The notes: generated by a model from the sequence alone, not told the origin. A stretch of 64,000 bases of DNA from Phycisphaerales bacterium (GCA_029260575.1 JAJDDB010000003.1:186001-250000); one strand, 5' to 3'. Shown: positions 16,917-26,611, numbered from the stretch's first letter. Program-made: numbers and translations.

Positions 16917-17903
16917 CTATGCCTCTGCAGTCGGCGCTGACGACCACGGCTCCACTTCAACCATGTGTACCTTCGACTCCGTCGGGCGCGGCTGCAGCTT
17001 ATCCATCTCATCCGGCCGATCGTCAAAGGCGATGCGATCAAGACTGAAAACGTCAACCATCTCCCATTCCGTTTGGTCGTCCATTGCCTGATTGACCAGT
17101 TGTCCAACTTCGTTCGCAGACTCAGCAGTCAGCCAGATCGAAACATATGCGCCAGCCTGTTCGTCCTGCTGCGACTGCGCGATCAATACAACATGCCACA
17201 GCGTGCGCCCAAGTTCGCGGTCTTTCTCGTCCTTGTTCGTATCCGGCTCGATATCCAGCACCAGATTCCACGCGTGGCGCAATTGCAGAAGTATTTCATC
17301 TACATCCGGCGCGAAATCATCGGTCAGATCCAGAACCGAACGCAACTCCGACGAGCCGGGATTGTTCGGGTTGGATTCTTCCTCGCCCCACGTCTGGGCA
17401 ACTTCTTCAAGACCGAACCCAGCCAGCATCTGCTCGACATTCTCGCGCTGTGACAGCGGCACGTGAATTGCCAGCCCCTTCCATTGATCGATGAAGACCT
17501 CAACGAATGGGTCATCGCTGTTGGCCCCGGCACCGATACCACCGTCTTCCAGCAGGAAATCTTCGTACACATCCCAGACTTCAAGGAACGCCTGCCGGCC
17601 GAGCGGATCATCACCGATGTAGGTATCCGTCGATCGATAGGCATCACGCGAGCCGATCTCGATGATGCCGAACACGTTGTCGGATAACAAGTTGAACGTC
17701 GCACGCACAACATCACGAAGCCGTTCATGTGATACCACGACATGAAAGGAGTATGAATCCGGCGAGTTCTCATCAGCCGGGGAATACATCACGGTGTATC
17801 CCTGCTGCGGTGGCGACAAGTCAACGTGCTTGATCCCAAGCGGCATCGCGAAGTCGTCAAGTATTTCGCGCGTCAGATCAGTCCGGAGCCGGTACGGTTT
17901 CAT
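16917..17903 (-). CDS. Conserved hypothetical protein
   Basis: I do not recognise this roughly 328-residue acidic, soluble protein. It alternates strands and helices: LRDVVRATFNLLSDNVFGIIEIGSR near the N-terminus and WHVVLIAQSQ...AGAYVSIWLTAESANEVGQLV near the C-terminus. No signal peptide or membrane segment. The frame is open to GTG 17930, but ATG 17903 (MKPYRLRTD) has an AGGA eight bases upstream and is the better start; ATG 17912 is also possible. First gene of the operon with ykgJ-like and the beta-helix gene. Confidence 0.7.
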   Translation of the reverse strand: MKPYRLRTDLTREILDDFAMPLGIKHVDLSPPQQGYTVMYSPADENSPDSYSFHVVVSHERLRDVVRATFNLLSDNVFGIIEIGSRDAYRSTDTYIGDDPLGRQAFLEVWDVYEDFLLEDGGIGAGANSDDPFVEVFIDQWKGLAIHVPLSQRENVEQMLAGFGLEEVAQTWGEEESNPNNPGSSELRSVLDLTDDFAPDVDEILLQLRHAWNLVLDIEPDTNKDEKDRELGRTLWHVVLIAQSQQDEQAGAYVSIWLTAESANEVGQLVNQAMDDQTEWEMVDVFSLDRIAFDDRPDEMDKLQPRPTESKVHMVEVEPWSSAPTAEA

Positions 17904-17939
17904 TGGTGTCATCCTAGCGACGGCAACCACGAACGCCGA

Positions 17940-17967
17940 CCGCCTGTCAGCCTGTGAGGCGGTTTTT
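17940..17967 (+). terminator. Terminator-like hairpin in the leader of the NSS transporter gene
   Basis: CCGCCT (17940-17945) and AGGCGG (17957-17962) form a 6-bp stem followed by TTTTT. It lies between two divergent genes and 60 bp before the transporter ATG, so it would act on rightward transcripts entering the leader. It may be an attenuator, or chance. Confidence 0.35.
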
Positions 17968-18029
17968 GCCCCCGGGAATCTGCCTGTATCATCGGTCGAT
18001 CCTACTTCAGCACATCGAAGGAATCACGC

Positions 18030-19412
18030 ATGACCACACCGCGAGCGCAATGGGGCAGCCGACTCGGCTTTATTCTTGCCGCGTCAGGCTCGGCGGTCGG
18101 CCTGGGCAATATCTGGAAATTCCCCTACATCACCGGCGAAAACGGCGGCGGACTCTTCGTCCTCATCTACCTTGTCTGCATCGCCCTGATCGGCCTGCCG
18201 ATCATGATGGCGGAAATCTTCATCGGCCGGGAATCGCAGTGCTCGCCCGTCGGTGCGTTTCGATCGCTGTCTAAACGCGGAAGTCCGTGGATTCTCTCAG
18301 GCTGGCTCGGCGTCGCCACCGGCCTGTTCATTCTCTCGTTCTATGCGGTCGTCGCTGGCTGGTCGATGCACTACATCGTCCTGTCACTTGCGAATTCATT
18401 CGATGGAAAGAGCCCGGACGACATCAACGCGATGTTTGGCGATGTCGCTTCCAGCGCATCAATCAATGTCGGATGGCATCTTGCGTTCATGGCAATCACA
18501 ATCGCAATTGTCATCGGCGGCATCAAGACCGGCATCGAACGCGCCGCACGCATTCTCATGCCATTGCTGTTTGTCATGTTGATCGCAATGCTCATTCGAG
18601 CAACAACAACAAGTGGTTTTCCGCGCGCGTTCAACTTCGTCTTTGGTTTTCACAATGAAGACCTTACAGCAACCGGCGTACTGGAAGCGCTCGGCCACGC
18701 CTTCTTTACGTTGTCACTCGGCATGGGCGCGATGATCACATACGGATCGTATCTCAAGCGCAACGACGACCTCGTTGGCGTTTCGCTTGCCGTCAGCGTG
18801 CTCGATACGCTCGTCGCACTGCTCGCATGTCTTGTGCTGTTTCCAATCGTTTTCACACATGACATGGAACCCGGATCGGGTCCCGGTCTCGTCTTTCAGT
18901 CCATGCCGATTGCGTTTTCTCAGATGGCTGGCGGCGGAATCTGGGCGACGATTTTCTTTGTGCTGTTGTTCTTTGCTGCACTTACAAGTGCGATTTCGCT
19001 GCTGGAAGTTGTCGCAAGCTATTTCATCGATGAACGTAACTGGCCGCGATGGACTGCTGCGGTGGTTTGCGGTGGGTTCATCGCGCTACTCGGTGTTCCA
19101 TCAGCACTTGCCAATGGTGGTGCAGCACTGTTCAGTTCAGATATGGCGGCAGGCCCCATCGGCAAGGACTGGATGACCATGCTCGATGATCTCACCAGCC
19201 AGTGGATGCTCCCGCTGGGCGGCTTGTTCATTGCGATGTTTGTCGCTTGGCGCGTCGGCGGCGCTGCTCGCGAAAAGGGCTTCAAGAATGGCACGCGCTT
19301 TAGCGCAATGTACGGCGGCTGGGTGTTCCTGCTGCGCTATCTCGTCCCGATCGGCGTCCTGGCGGTCTTCCTCAACAAGATCGGCGTCTTCGCCAAACTC
19401 GGCTGGATGTGA
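18030..19412 (+). CDS. Sodium-dependent amino-acid transporter (NSS/SNF family)
   Basis: A 460-residue LeuT-fold Na+ symporter. The N-terminus WGSRLGFILAASGSAVGLGNIWKFPYITGENGGG carries the unwound TM1 and substrate/Na+ site; TM6-like FFTLSLGMGAMITYGSY and TM8-like LFFAALTSAISLLEVVASYFID contain further Na+-site residues. About 11-12 hydrophobic segments. ATG 18030 follows an AAGGA sequence at good distance. Substrate is probably a neutral or aromatic amino acid (inference). It is followed 117 bp later by a second Na+-coupled transporter of another family, suggesting an amino-acid uptake pair. Confidence 0.92.
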   Translation: MTTPRAQWGSRLGFILAASGSAVGLGNIWKFPYITGENGGGLFVLIYLVCIALIGLPIMMAEIFIGRESQCSPVGAFRSLSKRGSPWILSGWLGVATGLFILSFYAVVAGWSMHYIVLSLANSFDGKSPDDINAMFGDVASSASINVGWHLAFMAITIAIVIGGIKTGIERAARILMPLLFVMLIAMLIRATTTSGFPRAFNFVFGFHNEDLTATGVLEALGHAFFTLSLGMGAMITYGSYLKRNDDLVGVSLAVSVLDTLVALLACLVLFPIVFTHDMEPGSGPGLVFQSMPIAFSQMAGGGIWATIFFVLLFFAALTSAISLLEVVASYFIDERNWPRWTAAVVCGGFIALLGVPSALANGGAALFSSDMAAGPIGKDWMTMLDDLTSQWMLPLGGLFIAMFVAWRVGGAAREKGFKNGTRFSAMYGGWVFLLRYLVPIGVLAVFLNKIGVFAKLGWM

Positions 19413-19529
19413 GCAGCACGGATTTCTACACGTCCGCCGGATTCTTGCATCGTCCTCCACCTTGGTTCATGATGGGCACTCACACTCCTTCGATTTCACC
19501 TTTCCTCACGAATTGAAAGATCGTTGAAC

Positions 19530-21389
19530 ATGATCGAGACATTTAATCAATCCATCGAGGCGATCAACACCGTTATCTGGCACAATTACGTCCTCTACGC
19601 AGTACTCGGCGTCGGCATATTGTTCACGGTCTGGACCGGACTCTGTCAATGGCGGGCGGTGACACACGGCGTGAAAGTCACTCGCGGTACCTATGACGAT
19701 CCGAATGATCCCGGCGCCATCAATCACTTCCAGGCGCTCAGCGCTGCCCTTTCTGCGACAGTCGGACTGGGCAACATCGGTGGCGTCGCAATCGCTATCG
19801 CTATCGGCGGACCCGGCGCTGTCTTCTGGATGTGGATCATCGGCTTTGCAGGCATGGCTCTCAAGACGACCGAAGTTTGCCTTTCCATGATCTACCGCAA
19901 CACAGACGACCCGCAGAACCCGCACGGCGGACCGATGTTTGTCGCCAAACAGGGATTCGAAAAATGGAAGCTCGGACCGATCGGCTGGATCGTCGGCGCA
20001 ATCTTCTGCGTAACCCTGCTGATCTCAACGGTCACAGGCGGCAACATGTTCCAGGCATGGAACGTCGGCATGATCACCAACGAAGCGTTTCCGATTCCAA
20101 ACTGGTTGACCGGCGTCATCCTCGCGGTTGTCGTTGCGACCGTCATCATCGGCGGTATCAAGCGAATCGGTCATGTTGCCGGACTGATTGTGCCGTTCAT
20201 GTGTGTGCTTTACGTCATCACCGGCCTGGTGGTTGTGTTCATGAACATCGACGAAGTTCCGCACATGTTTTCGGAAATCTTCTCAAGCGCATTCCGGCCA
20301 CATGAAGCCAGCGGCGCGTTCATCGGCGGCTCGGCGGGTACGGCTTTCTTGTGGGGTATGAAGCGTGCATTATTTTCAAGCGAAGCCGGTCAGGGGTCAT
20401 CACCTATTGCCCACTCAGCGGCCAAAACCGATGAACCGGTGCGTGAAGCTGTCGTAGCAGGACTCGAACCGTTTATTGACACCATTGTCGTCTGCACACT
20501 CACATCAATGGTCATTCTCTCATCAGGAGCGCTGCATCGCGGCGGCGATGAAGCATCCGGCGAAGCAGCTTTCGCTGCTTCGCCAACCGTCCGCGCGGTC
20601 GATATCAAAGGCGACAAGCACTGGCTTGTAGGTGAACAGCATTCCTTCCGAGATGGTGATGAAGTCGTTATTGCAGGGAAAACCGAACTCCCCGAGCGCA
20701 ACGACGAAGCCAAGCGCATCTCCGGTGAATGGCGTGACGGCGATGCTGTCTTCATCATCGTTGCCGGTGGCGATGCAAATGAAGCAACTGACGCGAACCG
20801 CGCAATGCTCGCTGGCAAGATTGTCATGCCGGATGAAGCTGAAGATGCACCGTATATTCGCTGGGAACCGGTTGCAGTCACCGACGACGCAGTCGTACAC
20901 TGGCAAACGCTCGCGGACAGTGATCAGGGGCCACTTCTGCTCAACAATCAGTTGTACAAGGACTATGTCGGTGCGCCAATGACGGCGTACGCCATAAATC
21001 GGTCGCTCCCGGGCTGGGGAACCTGGTTGATACTCATCGCGTCGTGGCTGTTTGCGATTTCCACAATGATCTCGTGGTCGTACTACGGCGAGCAAGGCGT
21101 CATCTACCTGTTCGGCGAGAAGAGCGTGCCAATCTACAAGATCATCTATTGCATACTTATTGTTGTGGCGACGCTGCCGATTGTTGAAACGACCAAAGAG
21201 ATCGGAAATCTTTCCGACCTCGGCACCGGCGTCATGCTCTGGGCCAACATCCCCATCATGCTCATTTTCGGTTCCATCGCGATGAAGGCCTATCACGATT
21301 ACTTCAGACGCCTGAAATCCGGCGAAATGGACCCGCCGCACAAGGCACCGCGGATTTCCGATGTCGTCGAAGGGAAAGACGTCGAGTAA
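19530..21389 (+). CDS. Alanine/glycine:cation symporter (AGCS) with large insertion
   Basis: A 619-residue inner-membrane transporter of the DAACS-unrelated AGCS family. Diagnostic SAALSATVGLGNIGGVAIAIAIGGPGAVFWMW lies at about residues 70-102; GTAFLWGMKRALFSSEAGQGSSPIAHSAAKT near 270-300 is also family-typical. Typical members have about 450-480 residues. Here a hydrophilic block of about 150 residues (337-488) is inserted between the membrane helix TSMVILSSG and the next one GWGTWLILIASWLFA. ATG 19530 is chosen over TTG 19524. A strong terminator follows at 21420. Confidence 0.9.
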   Translation: MIETFNQSIEAINTVIWHNYVLYAVLGVGILFTVWTGLCQWRAVTHGVKVTRGTYDDPNDPGAINHFQALSAALSATVGLGNIGGVAIAIAIGGPGAVFWMWIIGFAGMALKTTEVCLSMIYRNTDDPQNPHGGPMFVAKQGFEKWKLGPIGWIVGAIFCVTLLISTVTGGNMFQAWNVGMITNEAFPIPNWLTGVILAVVVATVIIGGIKRIGHVAGLIVPFMCVLYVITGLVVVFMNIDEVPHMFSEIFSSAFRPHEASGAFIGGSAGTAFLWGMKRALFSSEAGQGSSPIAHSAAKTDEPVREAVVAGLEPFIDTIVVCTLTSMVILSSGALHRGGDEASGEAAFAASPTVRAVDIKGDKHWLVGEQHSFRDGDEVVIAGKTELPERNDEAKRISGEWRDGDAVFIIVAGGDANEATDANRAMLAGKIVMPDEAEDAPYIRWEPVAVTDDAVVHWQTLADSDQGPLLLNNQLYKDYVGAPMTAYAINRSLPGWGTWLILIASWLFAISTMISWSYYGEQGVIYLFGEKSVPIYKIIYCILIVVATLPIVETTKEIGNLSDLGTGVMLWANIPIMLIFGSIAMKAYHDYFRRLKSGEMDPPHKAPRISDVVEGKDVE

Positions 21390-21419
21390 CGCCACATGGA
21401 ATCTTGATTCATCCACCGA

Positions 21420-21452
21420 AGCACCGGGACAACTGTCCCGGTGCTTTTTTTC
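21420..21452 (+). terminator. Rho-independent terminator after the AGCS gene
   Basis: An 11-bp stem (AGCACCGGGAC with GTCCCGGTGCT) and an AACT loop are followed by seven T residues, starting 30 bp after the stop. Confidence 0.92.
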
Positions 21453-21489
21453 ATCGGTGTCCGTTATTCACAACAGCTACAATCCCGCC

Positions 21490-22152
21490 ATGACGACTTC
21501 ACGTCGCCAGCCCACGATGATCTCCCCCGCCGATCTCGCCGATGCGATCGCCGGCGAATTCGAGCACATCGAAGGCGACCTGCGCATCGAGCACGCTGTC
21601 TACGGTCTCGATGCTCGCAACGAAGTCGCGTTGCACACCACACTCGCAGATGCTTTGCAGCGCGCAGGCTTCGGCGTCTACGCGGAACAGCGCTACCCCG
21701 GCCAGCGATCGCGCAAGCGCTCCGAAGGTGAACGGTGCGATCTCGTCATCACTGCAGACGCCCTCCCGCTGCGCCAGCCGGATCAACAAGACACGTTGTT
21801 CGATGCGCCGAATGCAATCGACCTTGACGAAGCGTTCTGGATGGAAGTCAAAGTCGTCAACCAGTTCACAATAGAAGGCCCCAACGGCAGCTATTCATCG
21901 GACCTGCTGTCGACAGTCCGCAAAGATGTGCGCAAGCTCAGCCGTGAACCGGGCATCCTGCGCGCTGGATTATTGATCGTGCTCTTCGTCGCAGACCCGC
22001 GCATTGCTGAACATGATCTGCACATCTGGGAACAGCGCTGTATCGCTGGCTCATATCCAATCGAACCACCGATCCGCAGAGACATCGCAATCCTCGACCG
22101 CCACGGCAACGACACAATCGCCCTCGCGCTGTATCCCGTCCGCCACATTTAG
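21490..22152 (+). CDS. PD-(D/E)XK-like hypothetical protein
   Basis: A 220-residue soluble protein. Residues 75-125 look like a PD-(D/E)XK core: GERCDLVIT, a linker with NAIDLDEAFW, then MEVKVVNQF, giving D...E-x-K. LLIVLFVADPR is a later core strand. An N-terminal helix (EFEHIEGDLRIEHAVYG) precedes it. The frame is open upstream to 21361, across the AGCS stop and terminator; ATG 21490, just after that terminator, is the likely start. A solitary gene facing lpxB. Nuclease activity is inference from the motif only. Confidence 0.55.
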   Translation: MTTSRRQPTMISPADLADAIAGEFEHIEGDLRIEHAVYGLDARNEVALHTTLADALQRAGFGVYAEQRYPGQRSRKRSEGERCDLVITADALPLRQPDQQDTLFDAPNAIDLDEAFWMEVKVVNQFTIEGPNGSYSSDLLSTVRKDVRKLSREPGILRAGLLIVLFVADPRIAEHDLHIWEQRCIAGSYPIEPPIRRDIAILDRHGNDTIALALYPVRHI

Positions 22153-22175
22153 TTTTTCATGCTCAACATGCACGA

Positions 22176-22204
22176 AGGCCCAGTATCTCCAAAAGCTGGG
22201 ATCA
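22176..22204. repeat. Dispersed palindrome, CTCC-loop family (copy 1)
   Basis: GCCCAGTATCTCC followed by AAAAGCTGGGATC. A degenerate member of the family described at 26873, 27263, 42417, 56049, 60536 and 62905. It overlaps the stop of lpxB. Confidence 0.6.
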
Positions 22205-23380
22205 CCCCTCCACTGCAACCTGCGGCCGAACGCGTTCCGTCTCACCGATCGTCGCCAGTATCAACTTCGCCGCTTCGATGGCCGGCTTCTTGTTCGTATA
22301 CCGCGTCAGCACACGCCCCAGTTGCTGCGACAGCACAGCAGCTTTCTTCGAATCGCGCAGGATCGGCGTCACCGCCTGCACGATCGGCATCGCGCCGCCG
22401 GCGTAGGGTACAAATTCCGGCACAATCTCCTGCTCAGCGATAATGTTCGGCAGCAATCGATACCGACTGCGCAACAGCACCTTCGAAAACAAATACGCAA
22501 GCAAGCTGGTCTTGTAAATTCCCACCATCGGCTTGCGCTGTCGCGTGATGTCCAGCGTTACTGTGCCTGAAACTGCCATGCACATATCCGCCCACGCAAT
22601 CACCGGGTCAACATCCGTCGACACAAGGTGCAGGCCGGTGGGAAACATCTTCAGCCGCTTGCGCACCAGTGCTGCAAGATCATTGTTCGCAGCAACAATT
22701 ACGCCCGAAAGTGAATGATGCCTGCCCTGCAGTTCCGTGAACACATTGGCCAGCAGACGTATGTTCGCGGTAATCTCTTGTGGCCGCGAACCCGGCAGCA
22801 CCGCAATCCGCGGACTACCACTTGGCAGACCGTGCATGCCTTCGATCAGCTTCTCTTTGTCCAGCGGACGATTGATCCGTGGGTGGCCGATGAATTTCGC
22901 TTCGATCCCTCGACTTGTAAACCATTGTTCTTCAAACGGCAGCAGACACAGCACAAGATCCGTCAGCCTCCGAAGCTTGCGCACCCGCCAGCTTCCCCAT
23001 GCCCACATCTGCGGCGCGACGAGATGCACAATCTTCGTGCCGCGCTTCTTCATCACTTTGCAGATCGGAAAATTCGCAGCCGGCGAGTCCACCGCAACAT
23101 GCGCCATCACGCGATACTGTTTGGACCAACGGGAAATCGCTTTCACTTCGCGCTTCACCGCTCGAATCTTCTTCAGCGCGCTCAGCCCCATCGCAGCGTT
23201 CTCACACGTCTGCTGTACAAGCGTCGCCCCCGCAGACTGCATCTTCACCCCGCCCCACGCATACACCCGCAGATGCGGCGCTCGATGCAGCAATTCCGCA
23301 ATCACCGGTGCTGCATGCGCATCGCCGCTCGGCTCGAATGCCGTAAACAAAATGCCCGCGCTTTGTGAATGTTCGCTCAT
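22202..23380 (-). CDS. lpxB: Lipid-A-disaccharide synthase
   Basis: LpxB condenses UDP-2,3-diacylglucosamine with lipid X in lipid A synthesis at the inner membrane face. The 392-residue protein (GT19) has the N-terminal ILFTAFEPSGDAHAAPVI motif, LVAPQMWAWGSWRVRKL, GHPRI, IAVLPGSRPQEI and GTVTLDITRQRKPMVGIYK. ATG 23380 matches the normal family start; the open frame continues upstream without support. It shows that this planctomycete makes LPS, consistent with gmhA at 40.9 kb and a PagL-like protein at 38.1 kb. Confidence 0.94.
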   Translation of the reverse strand: MSEHSQSAGILFTAFEPSGDAHAAPVIAELLHRAPHLRVYAWGGVKMQSAGATLVQQTCENAAMGLSALKKIRAVKREVKAISRWSKQYRVMAHVAVDSPAANFPICKVMKKRGTKIVHLVAPQMWAWGSWRVRKLRRLTDLVLCLLPFEEQWFTSRGIEAKFIGHPRINRPLDKEKLIEGMHGLPSGSPRIAVLPGSRPQEITANIRLLANVFTELQGRHHSLSGVIVAANNDLAALVRKRLKMFPTGLHLVSTDVDPVIAWADMCMAVSGTVTLDITRQRKPMVGIYKTSLLAYLFSKVLLRSRYRLLPNIIAEQEIVPEFVPYAGGAMPIVQAVTPILRDSKKAAVLSQQLGRVLTRYTNKKPAIEAAKLILATIGETERVRPQVAVEG

Positions 23381-23437
23381 CAATAACGCCCCGACAAATT
23401 TCCGGGAATAATCACCGCCCTGAGGCGATACGATACG

Positions 23438-24598
23438 ATGATGCTGCGAAGAGTGCACAATCTCATGATCCTGATACCGCTCGTTGCTGCGATGGGCATC
23501 GCTGCCCCCGGTTGCGTGCTCGATTCCGACCCTGACGGCGTACAAACCCAAACGCAACCTTCCGTCCCGCCTCCGCCTGTTGAATCCACAATCACATCCC
23601 GCACAATCGACGAAACCCGGCCCATAACCGGCGTCGCAATCGTGGCACACCACATCAGCGACATGCCCTTATATCTCGAAGCTGTCGATCACATCGCTGC
23701 GATGGGCGCAAACTCCGTGATTGTCGTCACACCCATGTTCCAAGAGAACATTCACGCCCATGAGATTCGGTTCCTGCCCGAAAAATGCCCGACGGCTTCG
23801 CAACTCGAAGCAATTCTCCGACGCGCCAAACGACATGGAATGCACACCACGCTGCTGCCGATTGTCCTGCTCGAAGAATCCGGCGACAAGGAATGGCGCG
23901 GCGTCATTGCGCCCGACGACTGGGACAAATGGTGGGCAAGTTACGATTCGCTCATCGACCACTTCCTCGATATCACCGAACGTGTGCCGGTGGATCTGCT
24001 CGGTATAGGAAGCGAACTCAACTCCACCGAAGATCAGCTCGAGCGGTGGCAGAGCAGCATCGATCGTGTTCGCGCGCGGTTCACCGGCCAGATCACATAC
24101 TCCGCAAACTGGGATCGCTTTGACAAAGTCAAACTTTGGCAGATGGTTGATGTCATGTCTGTTTCGTCGTATTTCGAGATTGGCCGCCGACTCGACAACG
24201 GTATCGACCCGTCACCGGACAATCTCGCTGCAGCCTGGAAGCCGGACATGGAAAAACTCCTCGCCACAGCCGCGCGCAATGACATACCGCTGCTGCTTAC
24301 TGAAGTCGGTTACCCGTCACTTCCGTGGGCAGCGCGCTACCCGTGGAATTATGTCCCCGCTGATGGCGTCAAGACCGATCACGATGCTCAGGCGATCTGC
24401 TTCATGGGTTTCTTCCAGGCGTGGTTGCCCGAACTTCGCAAACCCGATTCTCGCGCTGCGGGGTTCTACATCTATGCGTGGGATCCCTATCACCACGGTC
24501 AGGAAAGCGATACCGGCTACGGGTTTCATGGCAAACCCGCCCACGGAATCATCTCCACTGCGCTAAATTCGGTGCATGGCGACCCCGACGACGAGTGA
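23438..24598 (+). CDS. GH113-like glycoside hydrolase lipoprotein
   Basis: A 386-residue exported protein. The signal peptide ends AAPGC, a probable lipobox (Cys26), followed by a Pro-rich linker. The remainder is a TIM barrel like GH113 beta-mannanases: GVAIVAHHISDM at the first strand, LLGIGSELNSTE with the candidate acid/base Glu (about residue 193), SANWDRF, and LLLTEVGYPS with the candidate nucleophile Glu (about 290), then YIYAWDPYHHG. Divergent from lpxB; aspS follows in the same direction. Substrate (mannan or another beta-glycan) is inferred. Confidence 0.75.
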   Translation: MMLRRVHNLMILIPLVAAMGIAAPGCVLDSDPDGVQTQTQPSVPPPPVESTITSRTIDETRPITGVAIVAHHISDMPLYLEAVDHIAAMGANSVIVVTPMFQENIHAHEIRFLPEKCPTASQLEAILRRAKRHGMHTTLLPIVLLEESGDKEWRGVIAPDDWDKWWASYDSLIDHFLDITERVPVDLLGIGSELNSTEDQLERWQSSIDRVRARFTGQITYSANWDRFDKVKLWQMVDVMSVSSYFEIGRRLDNGIDPSPDNLAAAWKPDMEKLLATAARNDIPLLLTEVGYPSLPWAARYPWNYVPADGVKTDHDAQAICFMGFFQAWLPELRKPDSRAAGFYIYAWDPYHHGQESDTGYGFHGKPAHGIISTALNSVHGDPDDE

Positions 24599-24736
24599 AA
24601 TCCGCATACGGAACTTTGTACCTGCCGTGGCGATCAGCGATCACCCGGCTACACTTGTCGCTTTCGCATGCGCGAAGCCACTGCCGGCCGGCGATGCGAA
24701 CATGCACAATTGACAACGGATATCGGAATTGCCCCA

Positions 24737-26533
24737 ATGAAACTCAATCGGACGCACATGTGCGGCGACCTTCGCCTCGACGACGCTGACAAAAAGGTTG
24801 TCCTTGCCGGATGGGTCAACACCTATCGTGAGCATGGAGAAGGACTTATCTTCATCGATCTCCGCGATCGCGGCGGCCTCACGCAGGTCGTGTTCGATCT
24901 CGAAGACGTTGATGAAGACACCGTGAAGCAGTCGCGCGCCCTGCGCCGTGAGGATGTCATTGCGATTTCTGGCAAAGTCCGCAAACGTATCGGCGGTCCC
25001 AACCCCAAGCTGGAAACCGGCGAGATCGAAATCCTCGTCACCCAGCTTGAGGTGCTCAACAAGACTGAAACCCCGCCGATTCTGCCAGACGAACACGAGG
25101 CAGAAAAGATCGGTGAAGACTCGCGTCTGCGCCATCGATTCATTGATCTGCGTCGGCCGCGCATGCAGCAGATCCTTGCGACGCGCCATCGTGTCACCAA
25201 GGTCGCTCGGGACTACTTTGATGAAAACGGTTTTGTCGAAGTGGAAACGCCGTGCCTGATCAAGAGCACACCAGAAGGCGCCCGCGACTTCATCGTTCCC
25301 TCACGCCATGAACCCGGGCAGTGGTACGCACTGCCGCAAAGCCCGCAGATCTTCAAACAGATACTCATGATCTCCGGCTGTGATCGCTATGTGCAGATCG
25401 TCCGCTGCTTCCGTGATGAAGACCCGCGTGCAGATCGTCAGGCTGAGTTCAGTCAGATTGACCTCGAAATGAGTTTCGTCAATCGTGACGATGTCATGAA
25501 CATGATGTCCGGTTTTGTCATGCGCCTCTGGCAGACAGTGCTCGGCTACGACGTCGGCGACATCCCCGTCATGACATACGCCGAAGCAATGAACCGGTAC
25601 GGCATTGATCGACCCGATCTGCGTTTCGGGCTTGAACTGGAAGACGTTTCCGATCTCGCAGCCAAGACGGACTTTCGCGTGTTTGCAGATGCACTTGCCA
25701 AAGACACCGGCTGCGTGAAAGCGATGCGCGTACCCGGACAACTCGGCACACTGACCCGCAAACTCACCGATGGCTACAGCGAATTTGTCAAACAATTCCG
25801 GGCCGGCGGCGCTCCTGTTGTGAAAATGACCGAAAAAGGCCTCGAAACAGGCATCGCACGCTTCCTCGAACCCGTTGCTGATGAAGTCATCAGCCGCCTG
25901 AAACTCGAACCGGGCGATACTGCCCTTTTCACCGCTGATACATGGTCGATTGCGACTAAAGCTCTGGGTGAACTGCGCAACAAAGTCGCACGCGATCTGG
26001 ATATCATCGACAAAGGCCTGTGGAAGTTCGTCTGGGTCATCGACTTTCCGATGTTTGAATGGAACGATGAACAGAACCGCTGGGACTCAATGCACCATCC
26101 GTTCACCAGTCCCATGCCTGACCAGTTCGACTTGCTGGAAAGTGAACCGGGCAAGTGCGTCTCTGCGGGGTATGACCTCGTCGTCAACGGCTCGGAGATA
26201 GCCGGCGGGTCCGTGCGTATCCACCAACCGGATGTACAGAAGAAAGTCTTTACACTCCTTGGTATTTCCGATGAAGATGCCGAGACTAAATTCGGCTTCC
26301 TGATGCGCGCACTCAAGTACGGCGCGCCGCCGCACGGCGGTATTGCGTTTGGCCTTGACCGCCTCGTCATGCATCTCGTCGGTACGGACAACATTCGTGA
26401 TGTCATTGCGTTCCCCAAGACGCAGACCGGCAGCGATCTCATGACCGAAGCCCCCGGCCCTGTCGACCCCGCGCAGCTCGAAGAACTGCACATCACCGTG
26501 AACCTGCCCGAAGAACAACCTGCTGGCGCATAA
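24737..26533 (+). CDS. aspS: Aspartate-tRNA ligase
   Basis: A 598-residue class II aminoacyl-tRNA synthetase. The OB-fold anticodon domain starts CGDLRLDDADKKVVLAGWV; motif 2 is FRDEDPRADRQAEFSQIDLEMSF; motif 3 is GIAFGLDRLVMHLVG; a GAD insertion domain is present between. The bacterial-type length and RFIDLRRPRMQ are typical. ATG 24737 is selected because the OB fold begins there; the frame is open further upstream. Whether it is discriminating or non-discriminating (Asp/Asn) cannot be decided here. Confidence 0.96.
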   Translation: MKLNRTHMCGDLRLDDADKKVVLAGWVNTYREHGEGLIFIDLRDRGGLTQVVFDLEDVDEDTVKQSRALRREDVIAISGKVRKRIGGPNPKLETGEIEILVTQLEVLNKTETPPILPDEHEAEKIGEDSRLRHRFIDLRRPRMQQILATRHRVTKVARDYFDENGFVEVETPCLIKSTPEGARDFIVPSRHEPGQWYALPQSPQIFKQILMISGCDRYVQIVRCFRDEDPRADRQAEFSQIDLEMSFVNRDDVMNMMSGFVMRLWQTVLGYDVGDIPVMTYAEAMNRYGIDRPDLRFGLELEDVSDLAAKTDFRVFADALAKDTGCVKAMRVPGQLGTLTRKLTDGYSEFVKQFRAGGAPVVKMTEKGLETGIARFLEPVADEVISRLKLEPGDTALFTADTWSIATKALGELRNKVARDLDIIDKGLWKFVWVIDFPMFEWNDEQNRWDSMHHPFTSPMPDQFDLLESEPGKCVSAGYDLVVNGSEIAGGSVRIHQPDVQKKVFTLLGISDEDAETKFGFLMRALKYGAPPHGGIAFGLDRLVMHLVGTDNIRDVIAFPKTQTGSDLMTEAPGPVDPAQLEELHITVNLPEEQPAGA

Positions 26534-26611
26534 CCCCTGCCGCTTGCGGCCATAGCATATTTCCCAAGGGTGGCAGCCCCCTCCTTCCACCCCTGCTATC
26601 TTCCACAGCAC

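Noticed and set aside
20523-21416. 297-codon minus-strand frame opposite the AGCS insertion
   Set aside because: It might have suggested that the insertion is another gene, but the plus-strand frame is continuous and resumes transporter helices afterwards.
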